From Protonemura montana (lineage: Eukaryota; Arthropoda; Insecta; Plecoptera; Nemouridae), in contig OX387606.1 in NCBI GenBank assembly GCA_947568835.1, forward strand, positions 8,804,001 through 8,868,000: a stretch of 64,000 nucleotides of DNA, in the 5' to 3' direction. The position numbers and the translations under genes are program-made. The notes beneath the pieces are model-generated. The model saw only the letters and a program-made list of their open reading frames with translations. It was not told the origin of the DNA and did not search any database. Positions 38,801 to 49,566 of this stretch are shown here, in pieces. The first letter of the stretch is position 1. Each line of letters opens with the position of its first letter.

Positions 38801-39875
38801 CGTACATTATTTTTGAATGGCGACTGCATGACATATTGCCCCGGCTTGCACTTGCGTGTTGCCGGGTAAGAATTTTATCTGTCTTATCTTATGGTCTAAT
38901 TTCGCCCCCCATAAGTCTACCACTGCTCGGCTAGACGCCGTGGAAATAGGCAGGGGTCGATAATCACACTTCCATGACCATACCTATGCCAACGTCCTTC
39001 TTCTATACTACCCTTGACTATATACCTTTCTGCATAGTTTCTCGCATTTTTTTTGCCATTTGTCTCTATGTTTACATTTGTCTAAACGTGTTACTTTTAT
39101 GACGAACATGATATTGTGGGTAGCCTTGGTAAATTAAAAGTAATTACCGTGTAATAGGTAGTAACTACTCTACGTGCACATGTGAAGTTGGAAAAGCACT
39201 TAGCGCGTATTTTTACAATTATAGTGCAGGATAGATAATAATCACTTTGAAGAAAAATGGAATAAAAATGTCGAACGATAATCAGCCTGTTTTTCGCTGT
39301 ACTTTAACACCGTTTGATGATCATCGATGATTCTCTTGCTTGCAGATCATTAAAAAAAAAGGATTGCCAATTATAAGGTAATAAATTGTATGGAATAAAA
39401 ACGGGCATAATTATCACTGATTAACGGCACGATTTAACTTTTGAGAAACCAAGAATCTATAACTATTTGAAATATTATTTATATTGCAAATGCTTCCAAT
39501 GGGCAGAGAATAGTAAAATAGCTCTCATTAATATAACGAGCACAAAGGTAGCCCGTGAGAGAAGATTGGCATTTCAAAGCCATCTGTTTGAATTTGTTTC
39601 CACGAGCCATTATCGCAAAAATGGCTCTTGAAAGCTTTGATTCTAAATTCCCTCCCAAAAATGTCATAAGTGCCTTGATCTAGAATAAAAGGTACAAGTT
39701 TTGTTTGATCAGATAATTTTGACGTTTGGCTTTCCATTTTGAAACTTGGCAATTACAGGATTTGACCATTGAACATTGATCAAGAAAATGAAATTCAGAG
39801 TAAGCCTTGTCTATGATTAGCGATAATTTATGGGAAAACGACCCCAGATTCCTTTCATATATAAAGGTTTCTTAA
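35826..39875. other. Gene-less stretch upstream of SNRNP70
   Basis: Holds the SNRNP70 promoter and leader near 35830-36000. A CpG-rich block at about 36300-36570 is open in several frames at once, the mark of base composition rather than of a gene. A GATA-word cluster lies at 37742-38089. The rest is AT-rich with no supportable exon. Confidence 0.5.
37742..38089. promoter_or_regulatory. Cluster of GATAA/TTATC words
   Basis: Eleven GATAA or TTATC words fall within about 350 bases, four of them in the first 35 (37742-37775) and two back-to-back at about 38062-38073. GATA factors bind such words and clusters are typical of enhancers, but the AT-rich setting raises the chance count. Confidence 0.3.
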
Positions 39876-40133
39876 AGGACCACCTTCAATTGACATTTAA
39901 AAATTACTGTATGTGAGGAACATCAATTAATTAAGGATCCCGTAAAAAAGAAAAATCTAAAAAAATGCGGTGCACATTTCTCGCACTTTTTCTTTTTGGC
40001 GCGAAGCTCCGTGCGTGACGTCAGAGATAGGGAGTCTGCAGCGGCAGTCTGCAAGACTGTAAGACGCGCGCTGCAGAGTCGGTAGGGTCGGCGCGCTCGC
40101 GATAGTGTCGCATTGTTTCATTGAAGTGTGGCA

Positions 40134-40706
40134 ATGGCTGGACCTTTCAGTTTAGACCCGAAGTTTACTCAGAGCGAGATTGAAGAAAATATTTGCAAAA
40201 AAGCCGATGAAAGGAGACTACAAGAATCCTTTGTAGGGCGAGCAGGAAACACCTCGTGGTGTACGTGTGGTAACTGCGTTGCAATGGACAGCGACGTAGA
40301 ATCGCATTGCTGTAAAGAGCCACCACAAATACGAGCGTTGTGCCAGAATGACGAGTGCATTACCGAGCACGGGTCATTCGACGTTATCACGAAAAGCATT
40401 GATGTGCTCAACATTACCAGGCATAAACTGATTATGCACACAGCATCCAAAGACACTAAAGACAAAATGCGCTGTCCCTCAAATAAAGTTTGGCGCCATT
40501 TGGCTTATAAATCATTTGTTTCCTGGGTCAATTCGTGGGCTGCATTAGGGAAAAATAGGCGTGTTGTTATTCCGTCCTGCGTCGTGAATTCCATTCGCAA
40601 TACGTTCCCAGAAGACGATGGAATTTACGTCGGATTCAACGCTGCAGCGATGGGTTTCACTCGCGGATTCGGGTGCGATTTGCTCGTTGACGGCTCGTTC
40701 AAATAA
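40134..40706 (+). CDS. P2X7 C-terminal (ballast) domain-like protein of a mobile element
   Basis: A 190-residue protein, intact from ATG to stop. It resembles the zinc-binding cytoplasmic C-terminal domain of the P2X7 receptor, known also from many stand-alone invertebrate proteins. The cysteine cluster WCTCGNC (residues 42-48) is followed by CC at 59-60, C70, C75 and H79. The second half has the family pattern AYKSFVSWVNSW, then RRVVIPSCVVNSIRNTFP and DDGIYVGF (about residues 124-168). There is no P2X channel part: no membrane segments and no ATP-binding ectodomain, so this is not a receptor. The start is the ATG at 40134, 110 bases inside the CRE site of the left inverted repeat. Its last 82 bases are antisense to the THAP gene. 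Function in the element is unknown. Confidence 0.85.
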   Translation: MAGPFSLDPKFTQSEIEENICKKADERRLQESFVGRAGNTSWCTCGNCVAMDSDVESHCCKEPPQIRALCQNDECITEHGSFDVITKSIDVLNITRHKLIMHTASKDTKDKMRCPSNKVWRHLAYKSFVSWVNSWAALGKNRRVVIPSCVVNSIRNTFPEDDGIYVGFNAAAMGFTRGFGCDLLVDGSFK

Positions 40707-41092
40707 TCTGGCACATGGTCCAATAACTCCTCTTTCTCCTTATTGATCAAAAACATGGACTTCTGACGCTTTTTCGGTGGAGGACAAACATTCGAATGTG
40801 ATTTACCAGTCATGAGCAACGACGGGACTGCCGTTTTCTTCAAAATGGGTCTGGATTTCACTGCATCGCCCATCAATTGCAGTTTTAGTTTGTTGCGAAT
40901 TTCAAAATCATCTTCTTGAAAATGTGCGGAACAAACACACGAGGATTTTCTTGGGACAAAATCTGTCCGATTAACTTTATGCAACCATTGCCGATACATC
41001 CCAGGAAACTTATTCTTATCTGGAAATTTGTGGAAAGAAAATGGGCCTTTCGTGTTCGAACACTGATACACAACACAATGATTGTTCACCAT
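40625..41092 (-). CDS. THAP-domain protein of the same mobile element
   Basis: A 155-residue protein, intact. Residues 1-92 form a THAP zinc finger, a DNA-binding C2CH fold shared by P-element and Kolobok transposases and host THAP factors. The zinc ligands are C6, C11, C54 and H57, with the conserved P24, W36 and F58, and an AVPSL box at 88-92 in place of the usual AVPTIF. The remainder is basic and low in structure (PPPKKRQKS, a possible nuclear signal). No catalytic domain follows. It probably recognises the element's own inverted repeats, by analogy with P-element transposase. It is read from the right inverted repeat toward the P2X7-like gene and overlaps its 3' end. Confidence 0.9.
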   Translation of the reverse strand: MVNNHCVVYQCSNTKGPFSFHKFPDKNKFPGMYRQWLHKVNRTDFVPRKSSCVCSAHFQEDDFEIRNKLKLQLMGDAVKSRPILKKTAVPSLLMTGKSHSNVCPPPKKRQKSMFLINKEKEELLDHVPDYLNEPSTSKSHPNPRVKPIAAALNPT

Positions 41093-41704
41093 TATTCTGC
41101 AGTTGGTTCACTTATAAAGTAGCAATCGTTAGACATAGCACACATAGACAAATATACGAGACAAATATAGTAACGAGAAAAAACAATCCTACTCGCAAAG
41201 AGGTATCGCACGAACTAACTGGCAGCAGCCGCGGCAACCGGGCAGCGCTTGCTAGCCCTGCAGACTACCTATCTCTGACGTCACTAGCGGAGCTTCGCGC
41301 CAAAAAGAAAAAGCGCGAGAAAATATGCACCACATTTTTTAAGATTTTTCTTTTTTACGGGATCCTTAATTAATTGATGTTCCTCACATACAGTAATTTT
41401 TAAATTTCAATTGAAGGTGTTCCTTTAAGGCTTACTATTAGTATAAGAGATAGGCATTATTAAATGCACGAATTAAACCATTTGACAAGACAGCGCACAC
41501 TAAAGACTGCAGGTAACTTCCAAGAAGTTCAGGAAAATCGTGTTTTTTGGAGCAAGGAATTGCGATGGCATGCGCCAACTATTGGCGTGGCAGCCATGAT
41601 ATTCGGAAGTTTAGATTTAATAATTATTGTTCTAAAATCCGCATGCACCATCGTTGCGCCAGTTCGCATCGCATCGCGTGCTTTTGTTTTTAGGCGACCA
41701 ACGC

Positions 41705-41706
<2 letters not shown>

Positions 41707-41736
<30 letters not shown>

Positions 41737-41738
41737 TC
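41707..41738. repeat. (GACGCC)n hexamer run
   Basis: Five near-perfect CCGACG units in a row, in an otherwise AT-rich stretch. Shorter runs of the same word occur at about 55863-55878 and 56876-56895. Confidence 0.7.
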
Positions 41739-43197
41739 GATTTACCTATACGCGCGCTGGGATGCAGATAATTCGCTAACTCCACGACCCCATTTGTTTT
41801 TGTGCTGTTTAACGGCGCACTCTATTGACAAAGGCAACTGGTGGCGCTGGTATATATATATATATTTGACTTCGTTCATATAGCATCCAGAACTTTTTTT
41901 GGCCAAAAACTTAGCCGCATCCGACATTAGTTTTTTAACGATTTACTGCGTTCTACCCTTGATCTCAGGGCAACAACTTTGTCCCTGTGGACGGTCACGA
42001 TTACTTGAACGAGAAGAATATAGATTCAAAAATTAGACAAACAACGTATATGCAAAGGTGACAATCGGAAATAGGTCATATTTTTGGAAACTACTAAGAT
42101 ATATACAACCATATAATTTAGGATTCGAAACCATTGAATTTTGATGGCATATCATATCAATATCTTACCGTCTTATTATTTTATTGGAAAGTGTTGATAA
42201 CGTTTTTGTTTAACCGTTATTAAGTTGTGATTTAGTCAGTTTCTCTTTAGTATCGGGTAAAGATGCTCCACTGCGTCACACAGCTGCAATTGGGTAAATC
42301 CAACCTTCCAGTTCTAGCAGCGGTCTTTCCTTGCTAGATAAATGGCCTTAGGATCAGTTTCCTCGAGTTTTCCAAGCTGAATTTTCTATCTTCTTGATCA
42401 AAATGCCAAATGGTACCCATCTGTCACCTTTCAAGGATTAGCTGCCTTTTCACCAATAAGTTCTCCGCTTTTTTCTATGTTTCAGGCTTTTACAGAGTTT
42501 CCATGTGCGTCAATGAGTCGGTAATTGTGTTATAATAAAACTAGTTTTTTGTAGTCAATATTATCAAAAATACATTATTAATTATGATGCATTTAAAGGT
42601 TATTTTTACCTCTCTTCTTGAGTTGTGTACCTACCTGTGTGTGTTCCCATCAAAAAGTTAATTATCTCGAATTATATATATGTACACATATATATTTTTT
42701 TACTTTCAAAATTTTCCTTGTGCAGTAATAATAGTGCTACAGCAGTGAACATTTTGGACACTACACAATTTTATCTTCTACACAATAGTATTTAATTTAA
42801 GCCTGTGGCACGTTGAGTGCACGAAATGGTAACCCGAAACTCCGTTTTTTTCTGGTGATTTCAAGCGCTCTCGGTGCACACGGATTGATTTTTTTCATGG
42901 TACAGAAGAGTAATTTACATAATATCCTTTAGTTTCAGCCTGGCTTTTGAATTATTGAGCTATAGAAATAGATCTAATTCTGTGTAAGAAACGAGAACTT
43001 ATTTGTAGATAGACATTTATTCTACCTCGCTAATGAAAACATATTTTACGTACTAAAGATACCTATAGCGAAATAAGGTTAAATTTTATGTGCTTCGATA
43101 GTATAACCTACAAAAAATGTTAATTATAGGTTTCGAACAAATTCGAAACTTCATGGCGCTTTGAATGCGCAACTCAAATTCAAAACTCAACAAAATG

Positions 43198-43530
43198 TCA
43201 TAACTTTTTGTCGGTTTTCATATTAATCACGTGTAGCATAAAGCCTCGGACCCTTTGATTGATGAAAGGGATCTCGTGTCTATTATCATTCCGTTGATCC
43301 AATCCAGGAAATACTTTCGGTGATAACTTTTCTGTCGTGTTCTCGTTTATGGTGGGCACGGATTTCATGACAAGCTCGTTTGGAAGTCTCCAAACTGCAC
43401 TGCAGTACACCGCTAATGACCTGTAAAACTCCTGGCAGCCCTGGAATAAGTTGTCTGTGGGTACGTTCTCAGTGGGTAAGTTTCGGAACCCAAGTTCATT
43501 GAAAGCTAGGAATACTTTAGAAGAAAATAA
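43198..43530 (-). other. Unexplained open frame of 110 codons
   Basis: The minus strand is open from 43530 to a stop at 43200-43198. The translation is not low-complexity (it includes FNELGFRNLPTENVP and VYCSAVWRLPNELVMK), and a TTCCTAG acceptor lies at its upstream end, so it could be a last exon or the relic of one. I recognise no family. It could equally be chance in AT-rich DNA. Confidence 0.2.
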
Positions 43531-45417
43531 CTAATATAATTAAACTTATTTTTTTATTTGAATTTTCAATGTGAGGCAGTCTGGAGTGAAATGTTTGCTC
43601 AATAGAGCTAAGATTGTTTTTGTTCTTAACTTTTATTGTTTTTTTATTTTTTTGGTTTAGCTACAATTAGTTTTGCTTCTAATGAGTAACAAATATCAAA
43701 CGTGGTGTCTAATGAAGATTTAAACTTTAAAGGGTTGCTTGATGTTTCCATGCAACCCAGCATTTTGATGTGGACAACTTACCTCTTCTACCTCTTTACA
43801 AGGTGACCTCTTTTTACCTTAAACCTAAAAATCTAACCTCGCACAAGTATACAAAATAAGTTGCGAAACATCTCCAAAGTAACTAATTTTCAAAATCTCT
43901 GGGAAACAGCTAAATGTGGACTGAATCATCTCAAGAGATTTTGAACCCACCCTAAGGTCGATACAAGCTTAAAGTAGCCGACCTCCGCAAAAAGAAACAA
44001 AAACACAAAAAGACAAAAAGAAAACGTGGCTTTTCAACTAAAAAAAATACACCTCTTTGTCAAAGTATTTTTTCTTTTACTCGTTCAGAGGCTTCATAAC
44101 TCGAGAGGTTGAAATTGTTTGTTTTTTCTGACAGCTTATTATCAAGATTGCCGGCATAATGTACAAAGCCAGCATTTTGATCGAATGCTCAACCCTATAG
44201 CGCATGTTAAGAAGGAAAAAGGAGTTTTCTGAGACAAAATGCCGTGAATTACTACTGTTTACTAGCGTTAAAGATCAGCGGTCACGAGAGACGTGCCTTG
44301 AAATTATGCCCTCGGACCTTAATCTCGACAAAGTACATATATATAGCCAGGTATATCCATCGGGAACGCCCCGGTCCCATTCCCAAGTCCCAATCCGGTC
44401 GGGATTTCTTGTGCAGCGCGAGCAACGAAGTGCCTAGAAGGCGACATCTATATGAAAGTCGATACGGGCTCGCTCGTGTAATGATCACACAATTAGTCTC
44501 TAATAGCCCGACAACCATACACCATTAGGAACCTGTGCCGTGAGAGAAATAATGTCAATTGATTCAATCTAAAACGGTATCAGTCTTTACGATTATCGAT
44601 CGTTTCAGGCGATACTTACAGGAGAAATCACGTTGTTTATGCTGAGAAATGAGGATTTTTTTTAATGGCATTGCGGCGTGTCTTTTAAAAATTCAAATGT
44701 TCTTTGAGTATTGTATTCTGGTTATATACCTTAACTACGCAAGGGTCAGAAAGGTAATCGATGATTTGCGTGCACGACGAGTATAAAACGAGAGAGAAAG
44801 GAATAAGCCAGAGAAATGGCCCTTTTCAAATCAAATTGTCTAGGGATCAAAAGAGCAACGAGTGTCCTAAATTAATTAGTTGTGTGAAAACGGAGATAAT
44901 TACGTTAGCGGGCTCGTGGGTGAAGTGTTTCACAAGAGGAACATTGGATGCGTAGATGTCTGTGTGGATTTTGTGCGTATACCTATGCTGCCGAGCGTTA
45001 TGTAAATTCGGGGCACGCATTTCGTGGTCAAGAGACCCAGAGCCTGGGGCAGTGGACAGTCTGAACTCGTAACACGTCAGGCGACCGATGCACGGATGGT
45101 AACTCGCCGTGTTGTGAGAAAAATAACTTTTGATGGCATTGGTAATACCTACGTAAGTGTATTGCAGCATCTCAACTATAACGTAACTGTACTTGCATTT
45201 ACGCTAGATGTAATTATCTTTCTTTGCTTGGTTCAAGGTTTTATAAGTTGAGATGCATTCGCGAAATCTATACTTTCGATTTTGAATTTCGCCACGGCCT
45301 CAACGACCGCAAAAACAAGAAATCTGTCAGTCGGCTGTTTTTCGAGTAGTGGATCCTTTTCTGTTTTCAGTACAGAGCGAGAAGCATATGCAATTGAACA
45401 GTTCAATTTTAAGTTTT

Positions 45418-45423
45418 TTTATT
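45418..45423 (-). other. Poly(A) signal candidate of the glycosyltransferase gene
   Basis: AATAAA read on the minus strand, 93 bases past the stop codon at 45516, followed by T-rich sequence on the plus strand. Confidence 0.5.
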
Positions 45424-45515
45424 TCTTCATAAATGTTCTATATGCTCTATCCAATAATGTATTTCAATTAATATGACTGTAACTTAAATATTTCGAGAAT
45501 AAATCACACTGTCTT

Positions 45516-47076
45516 CTATCTTCGAGAGTAAACGTCTGGACAGTATGCTTGCATAACCCCCTCGACCTTCAGTTTTAAGTCATATGGAGTCATATCGCCT
45601 TTGCGAAAATATTCACTCAGGTGCACCGCATGGGGACTGTTCGGTTCCCCTTTTTCGACTAGGTTGACATGATCTTCGGCATCCTCTTTCCACTCGCTTG
45701 GGTTGAAAACTTGGCTGGGAAGAACGCTCAAGTTTCCGCACTTCTCTTTACTGAAATTTTCCACCTATAAAACAGAAAATTAAATTCCATATATGGTGAA
45801 ATTTCAAAAGACAATCGCGTTTAGTTTGTATAGAGTGTACCTTATTTTCCCTGCAGTGGTCCTTCAATACACGAGTTATCATGTCGGGTCCATTATATTT
45901 CGCAAGATGTCCCTGGAAGTCATCCCTTAAGCTCTTGACAAACTTGTCAGCAATCGTCTTCCCGAGTCTCGAGCTGCTCAATCGGGCAGCGGAGTAGTTG
46001 ATGACGCCTCGCTCCTTCAGCGTAACGAAGTCACTCGCCAAATCGGAAAAAGACCTCGGGGACAATTAATAACGAAAAAAAAAAGAAAATAATCAGGTGA
46101 AGCACCGAACATTCATTAGAACTTCGTTCTTCTTAAACCTAACCCTAATGAAACCTTAACCTTCCATCTTGAAAAGTACAAGTGATAATCTTTCCATGAA
46201 AAGGGGTAATCCCATGTACAGTCTATAGCGACCGTGGGCCCTCTTTGTGTTTGCAAAATACCTTCTATTCTCAGCCTGAAATTGAGATTATACTGTAGAA
46301 AAATATGTGTTTACGTCTTGGAATTTGAGGAAGATATACATGGAGCTGGGACCCTGAATATAAAAGTGAAATACAAATAAGAAAGTAGACAGGAGATAGC
46401 ATAGGAGATAGCATGCGTGCAGGTTTATTTTCTCTTACCTCTTGCTGACTACATCCAAGTCCAAATAAGTTCCCCCGTATTTCCATAGGATCAACGTACG
46501 AAGGACCTCGCTCGCATGTAATTTCGGGTAGAACGACCAGCGAAGTGTATTCGCCGAGTAGAAATCCTCTAGCGGTGTACCCTCGAAGAAGCCCTCCATA
46601 CTTTCATGCCAGACATTCACGTTGCGACGTCGGAAAAGTGATTGCACAATGTCACTAGATCTGTTCAGACTCGCCGAGTCTACGGGACAGGTGTAAAACA
46701 GGTAGACGAGGGCGTCTGGGTTGGATATTGCAGCTGATTCGATCGCACAAGCCTGGATGTTGCTCAGGATCACGACAGGCTCCAATATGTCGTAGCCTTT
46801 AGTTGACACGGCACAGCTGGACTCGACGAAGAATATTTGATTTTCTCCTTGTCTAGGTATGTTTTGGTTGACGCTTCGAGTATACTTAATTGACTCTTTG
46901 TAATCGGTGATTAAGTGTAGTGGCATCTTGAAGTGATTGTCTTGTCGGAACTCGTCGATGTAAGATGATACTGTTATGCTTGTGGTGAAAACTGTCATTA
47001 TAATTATCCATAAATAAATGTAGGGTCTGCTTACACTTTTCGTGTATTTGTATAGTTCTTCGTATAAATCACCCAT
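45516..47076 (-). CDS. Alpha-1,4-glycosyltransferase of the Gb3-synthase (A4GALT) family
   Basis: Golgi type II membrane glycosyltransferase (GT32). Vertebrate A4GALT adds alpha-1,4-galactose to lactosylceramide; Drosophila relatives add alpha-1,4-GalNAc to glycosphingolipids, so the donor sugar here is open. Three exons join in phase: 47076-46439, 46054-45841 and 45764-45516, giving 366 residues (human 353). The start MGDLYEELYKYTK is the first ATG after a TGTTTCAG acceptor at 47112. A signal anchor lies at about 20-40 (YIYLWIIIMTVFTTSITVSS). The donor-binding DXD motif is in YGGTYLDLDVV, D206 and D208. The C-terminal Gb3-synthase region contains INYSAAR, GPDMITRVLK and a conserved histidine-bearing stretch AVHLSEYFRKG. 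The open frame extends upstream of the ATG to 47256, so a longer N-terminus cannot be excluded. Confidence 0.9.
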
Positions 47077-49423
47077 CGTTCTGGTACGCAAGGGAAGACA
47101 GTTTTTTGCTTCTGAAACATGTTCCATTTGAATCAGATTCACAATAATGTAAACAAATAGAAAAGAAAATCGAGGCATATAAGAAAACAGGAACGTACCT
47201 TTGATTGGATTTCCCGCGAGACTCAAATGTGTCTGCTTCTCATGTCCTGCGATCAAAGAACTCGCTTCACGAATGTTATGCCAGGCAAACTCGCAGCGAA
47301 GAAAGTGAACCTATTCGGAATATCGAGGCGGATGATGCAAGGCAGTCTGCTAAAGACAAGTGAAGAAAGAAACTTGTTTCGGGCTCGCCACACATGTCAT
47401 AGATCACAAAAACGTAACATGTTACACCCATTGTGTATAAAAAAAAAAACACATTTTGATACCTGTTTAAAAGTAACACAACTTGTGCCACTTACGATTT
47501 TGAGTGTCTATGTGTGATAGATTTGAGAGTAAATTGGTAATCGACCACCAGGTAATTAGTGACAACATTATTTTGTTATTGCAAAATGCCCCTGTATGCG
47601 TTGAAAACGCTAAATCTGTGTCGATAAAAAAAAATACATTGCAGTTAACTTTATTTAGTATCAATGATGGTTTTTAGACTCACGCCTACATCATCTAACC
47701 TTACGTCACCATTACTTTATCATAACTTTTCCACTATTTTATCATTACTCTACCATTTATTTATCATTGCTTTATCTTTTTATATAAATTTATCATCAAA
47801 AATGAACAGTCAATGTGCTCACGTGGCTCGCAAAAAAAGAGAATCGCAATTGCAATTTTTAAATTTCCACTGCCAACTGCAGATGATTGATTATTTTAAT
47901 ACAAGTAGTCTCATTGCTCCGACAAATTTCCACCTCACATCCTGAATTTCCCGCCCACTAAATTTTCCTCGGGGCCCCATTATAAAACATCAAGCGGTCA
48001 GCCCACGTATAACTATACCCTATACCCCCTCCCCCTCCCCCGATACCACTAACCATTCTCATGCATCTCATATGCTAGCACCACCCCCGGCAGCGACCAC
48101 GACCAAAACCTGTTGATACGTGTTACACTAATTATACCTTTCATTAACCCAAAACCCCATAAAAAAATGCTGCCATGCACAGGCAAAATTCAGCGGCAGC
48201 CGACACTAATAGATTACCCGATGCACAAATCCATGCGCGGTGACCAATCAAGAAAGTTTGAATCAAACGTTGATTGAGTTTAAATGCTATGCAGCGTCGG
48301 CGCCGGTGGCATCCAGGTGATACGGAACCCATCGCGACGCTTTCCAGGCGTCGCGGCGCACGGTGCGTCGACGCATCGCAGTGATGGCGTCGTGTAAAAT
48401 ACTCACCGCCTTCTTGAAATGCTGGGCAATCCGGGTGAAAGCTGAATGCTCTCATGTATACATGCTTATCGCTGTAACGTCCTACTCCACACTGCTACGA
48501 TCTCCTTTATGTTCTTTGTTTTAATTGATAAAGTTTTAGGTCGGACCGCAGCTTGGATAGCAACAATTGTTCATAGTGAGCTTATGTTAGCTTATTTATT
48601 TATTTATTTTAACGCCCGAGCCATTTAGTCATTAGATGAAGTATGGAAAAAAAAGGGACAAATTAATAAAAAAAATGTTTGTTTTTACTAACGACAGAAA
48701 AAAAGTGAAATTGGCGGCTTGAAGGCATTCAAGCTCGCTTGGTATAGGCGCCGTGGCGGATATTTACTAATATCCGATAGATCGAACTTCACATTAAAAA
48801 CATTCCAGAATGGAGATGGTTGATAATTGCGTATTGGCGTTGTATTGGTTCGGTAAAATCTACTGAAAACGTTTTGGAAATAACAAAATGTTTCCACAAC
48901 TTTGAACTGCACTTGAACACAGCTTTTTATTTCAAGTAATTCTTTTGTGCAAACATAGAAATTACCCACTTGTCACAGACACGTTCGTCAACGACATGCT
49001 AGTATTGTTAACCATTTGCTACACCTCAGCACAACCCTAACATACACCCCGCATAACATTTCGACGTCGCCGCCGTCGCAGATCGACGCTCGCCGCGTGC
49101 TCTGCCCTTCGCCGATGGGCGCCGAGCGTCGTCGCTCTTTCAATGTTGCGGCGTCCCTCGCTAGTCGCGTCGGCGTCGCCGTGCTAGCCGGTCTGAACGC
49201 AGGACGATTACCGTGGCGTCCACAGACCCACCCGGTGAAACCATACTGGCTAAATAACAACAACAAAAAAACAAAATAATATCGCTCCGAGAAAAAGCAC
49301 ACGAACACTTATTTAGTCGTGGGGCGTGAAAAGTGTGCGAGAGATGATATCGTCAAATAGTGATCGTGATTTCAGCTAGCGTGTGATCGTGTAAGGTGTG
49401 AATGTGTCCATCAAATTGTCATC
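47077..49423. promoter_or_regulatory. Divergent promoter region with a CpG-rich block
   Basis: Lies between the glycosyltransferase (leftward) and the rightward first exon at 49424. The part from about 48990 to 49240 is GC- and CpG-rich and open in both strands, a sign of composition. It probably holds the promoter and leader of the rightward gene. A T/A-rich stretch at 47680-47790 repeats TTTATCATTAC-like words loosely. A second CpG-rich block lies near 48280-48390. No exon was recognised. Confidence 0.45.
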
Positions 49424-49566
49424 ATGTGGCATTCCGGGGGTATGGGAGGCCATGCCGCCAACAATCCCTGGATGAAGCTGATGGGCATTGTGCAGAAGGA
49501 AAGGAGACATCACGACGGGGGTACGACCACCTCAACGACAGGCTCGAACGACCGGACGCTACATCA
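49424..49566 (+). CDS. First coding exon of an unrecognised gene
   Basis: An ATG at 49424, after a CpG-rich block, opens 47 codons (MWHSGGMGGHAANNPWMKL, then MGIVQKERRHHDGG and a Thr/Ser-rich stretch) and meets a strong donor, CA|GTAAGT, at 49567 in phase 2. Codon use and composition are unlike the flanking DNA. No signal peptide or known domain is visible, and I do not recognise the family. No partner exon was found in the next 14.4 kb, so the first intron would be at least that long, as is common in neural and developmental regulators. A candidate acceptor at 58700 (TATTTCAG) reaches a stop after six codons in this phase. It could also be a leader exon with a chance open frame. Confidence 0.5.

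Larger units (their letters stand above)
39872..41428. mobile_element. Kolobok-like TIR element carrying a P2X7-ballast gene and a THAP gene
   Basis: Terminal inverted repeats of about 166 bp (39876-40041 and 41258-41424) agree at about 94% and begin AGGACCACC / AGGAACACC. Both ends are bordered by TTAA (39872-39875 and 41425-41428), the target duplication of Kolobok and piggyBac elements. THAP domains are typical of Kolobok and P transposases, so Kolobok is the better guess. The 1.2-kb interior is almost wholly coding: a plus-strand gene 40134-40706 and a minus-strand gene 41092-40625 that overlap tail-to-tail by 82 bases. Each repeat contains TGACGTCA (40016-40023, 41276-41283), so each gene may use the adjacent repeat as promoter. 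No catalytic transposase domain is recognised; it may depend on another element. Confidence 0.85.
41429..45515. other. Gene-less stretch before the glycosyltransferase
   Basis: AT-rich DNA with a (GACGCC)n run at about 41707-41738, a short TA run at 41851-41866 and one unexplained minus-strand open frame at 43530-43198. No recognisable exon. The right end holds the glycosyltransferase 3' untranslated region with AATAAA at 45423-45418 on the minus strand. Confidence 0.5.

Noticed and set aside
40134-40706. A P2X receptor gene
   Set aside because: Only the cytoplasmic C-terminal type domain is present; no transmembrane segments or ATP-binding ectodomain exist in or around it.
48988-49308. 106- and 87-codon frames on opposite strands upstream of the 49424 exon
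   Set aside because: Same composition effect; better read as promoter or leader of the rightward gene.
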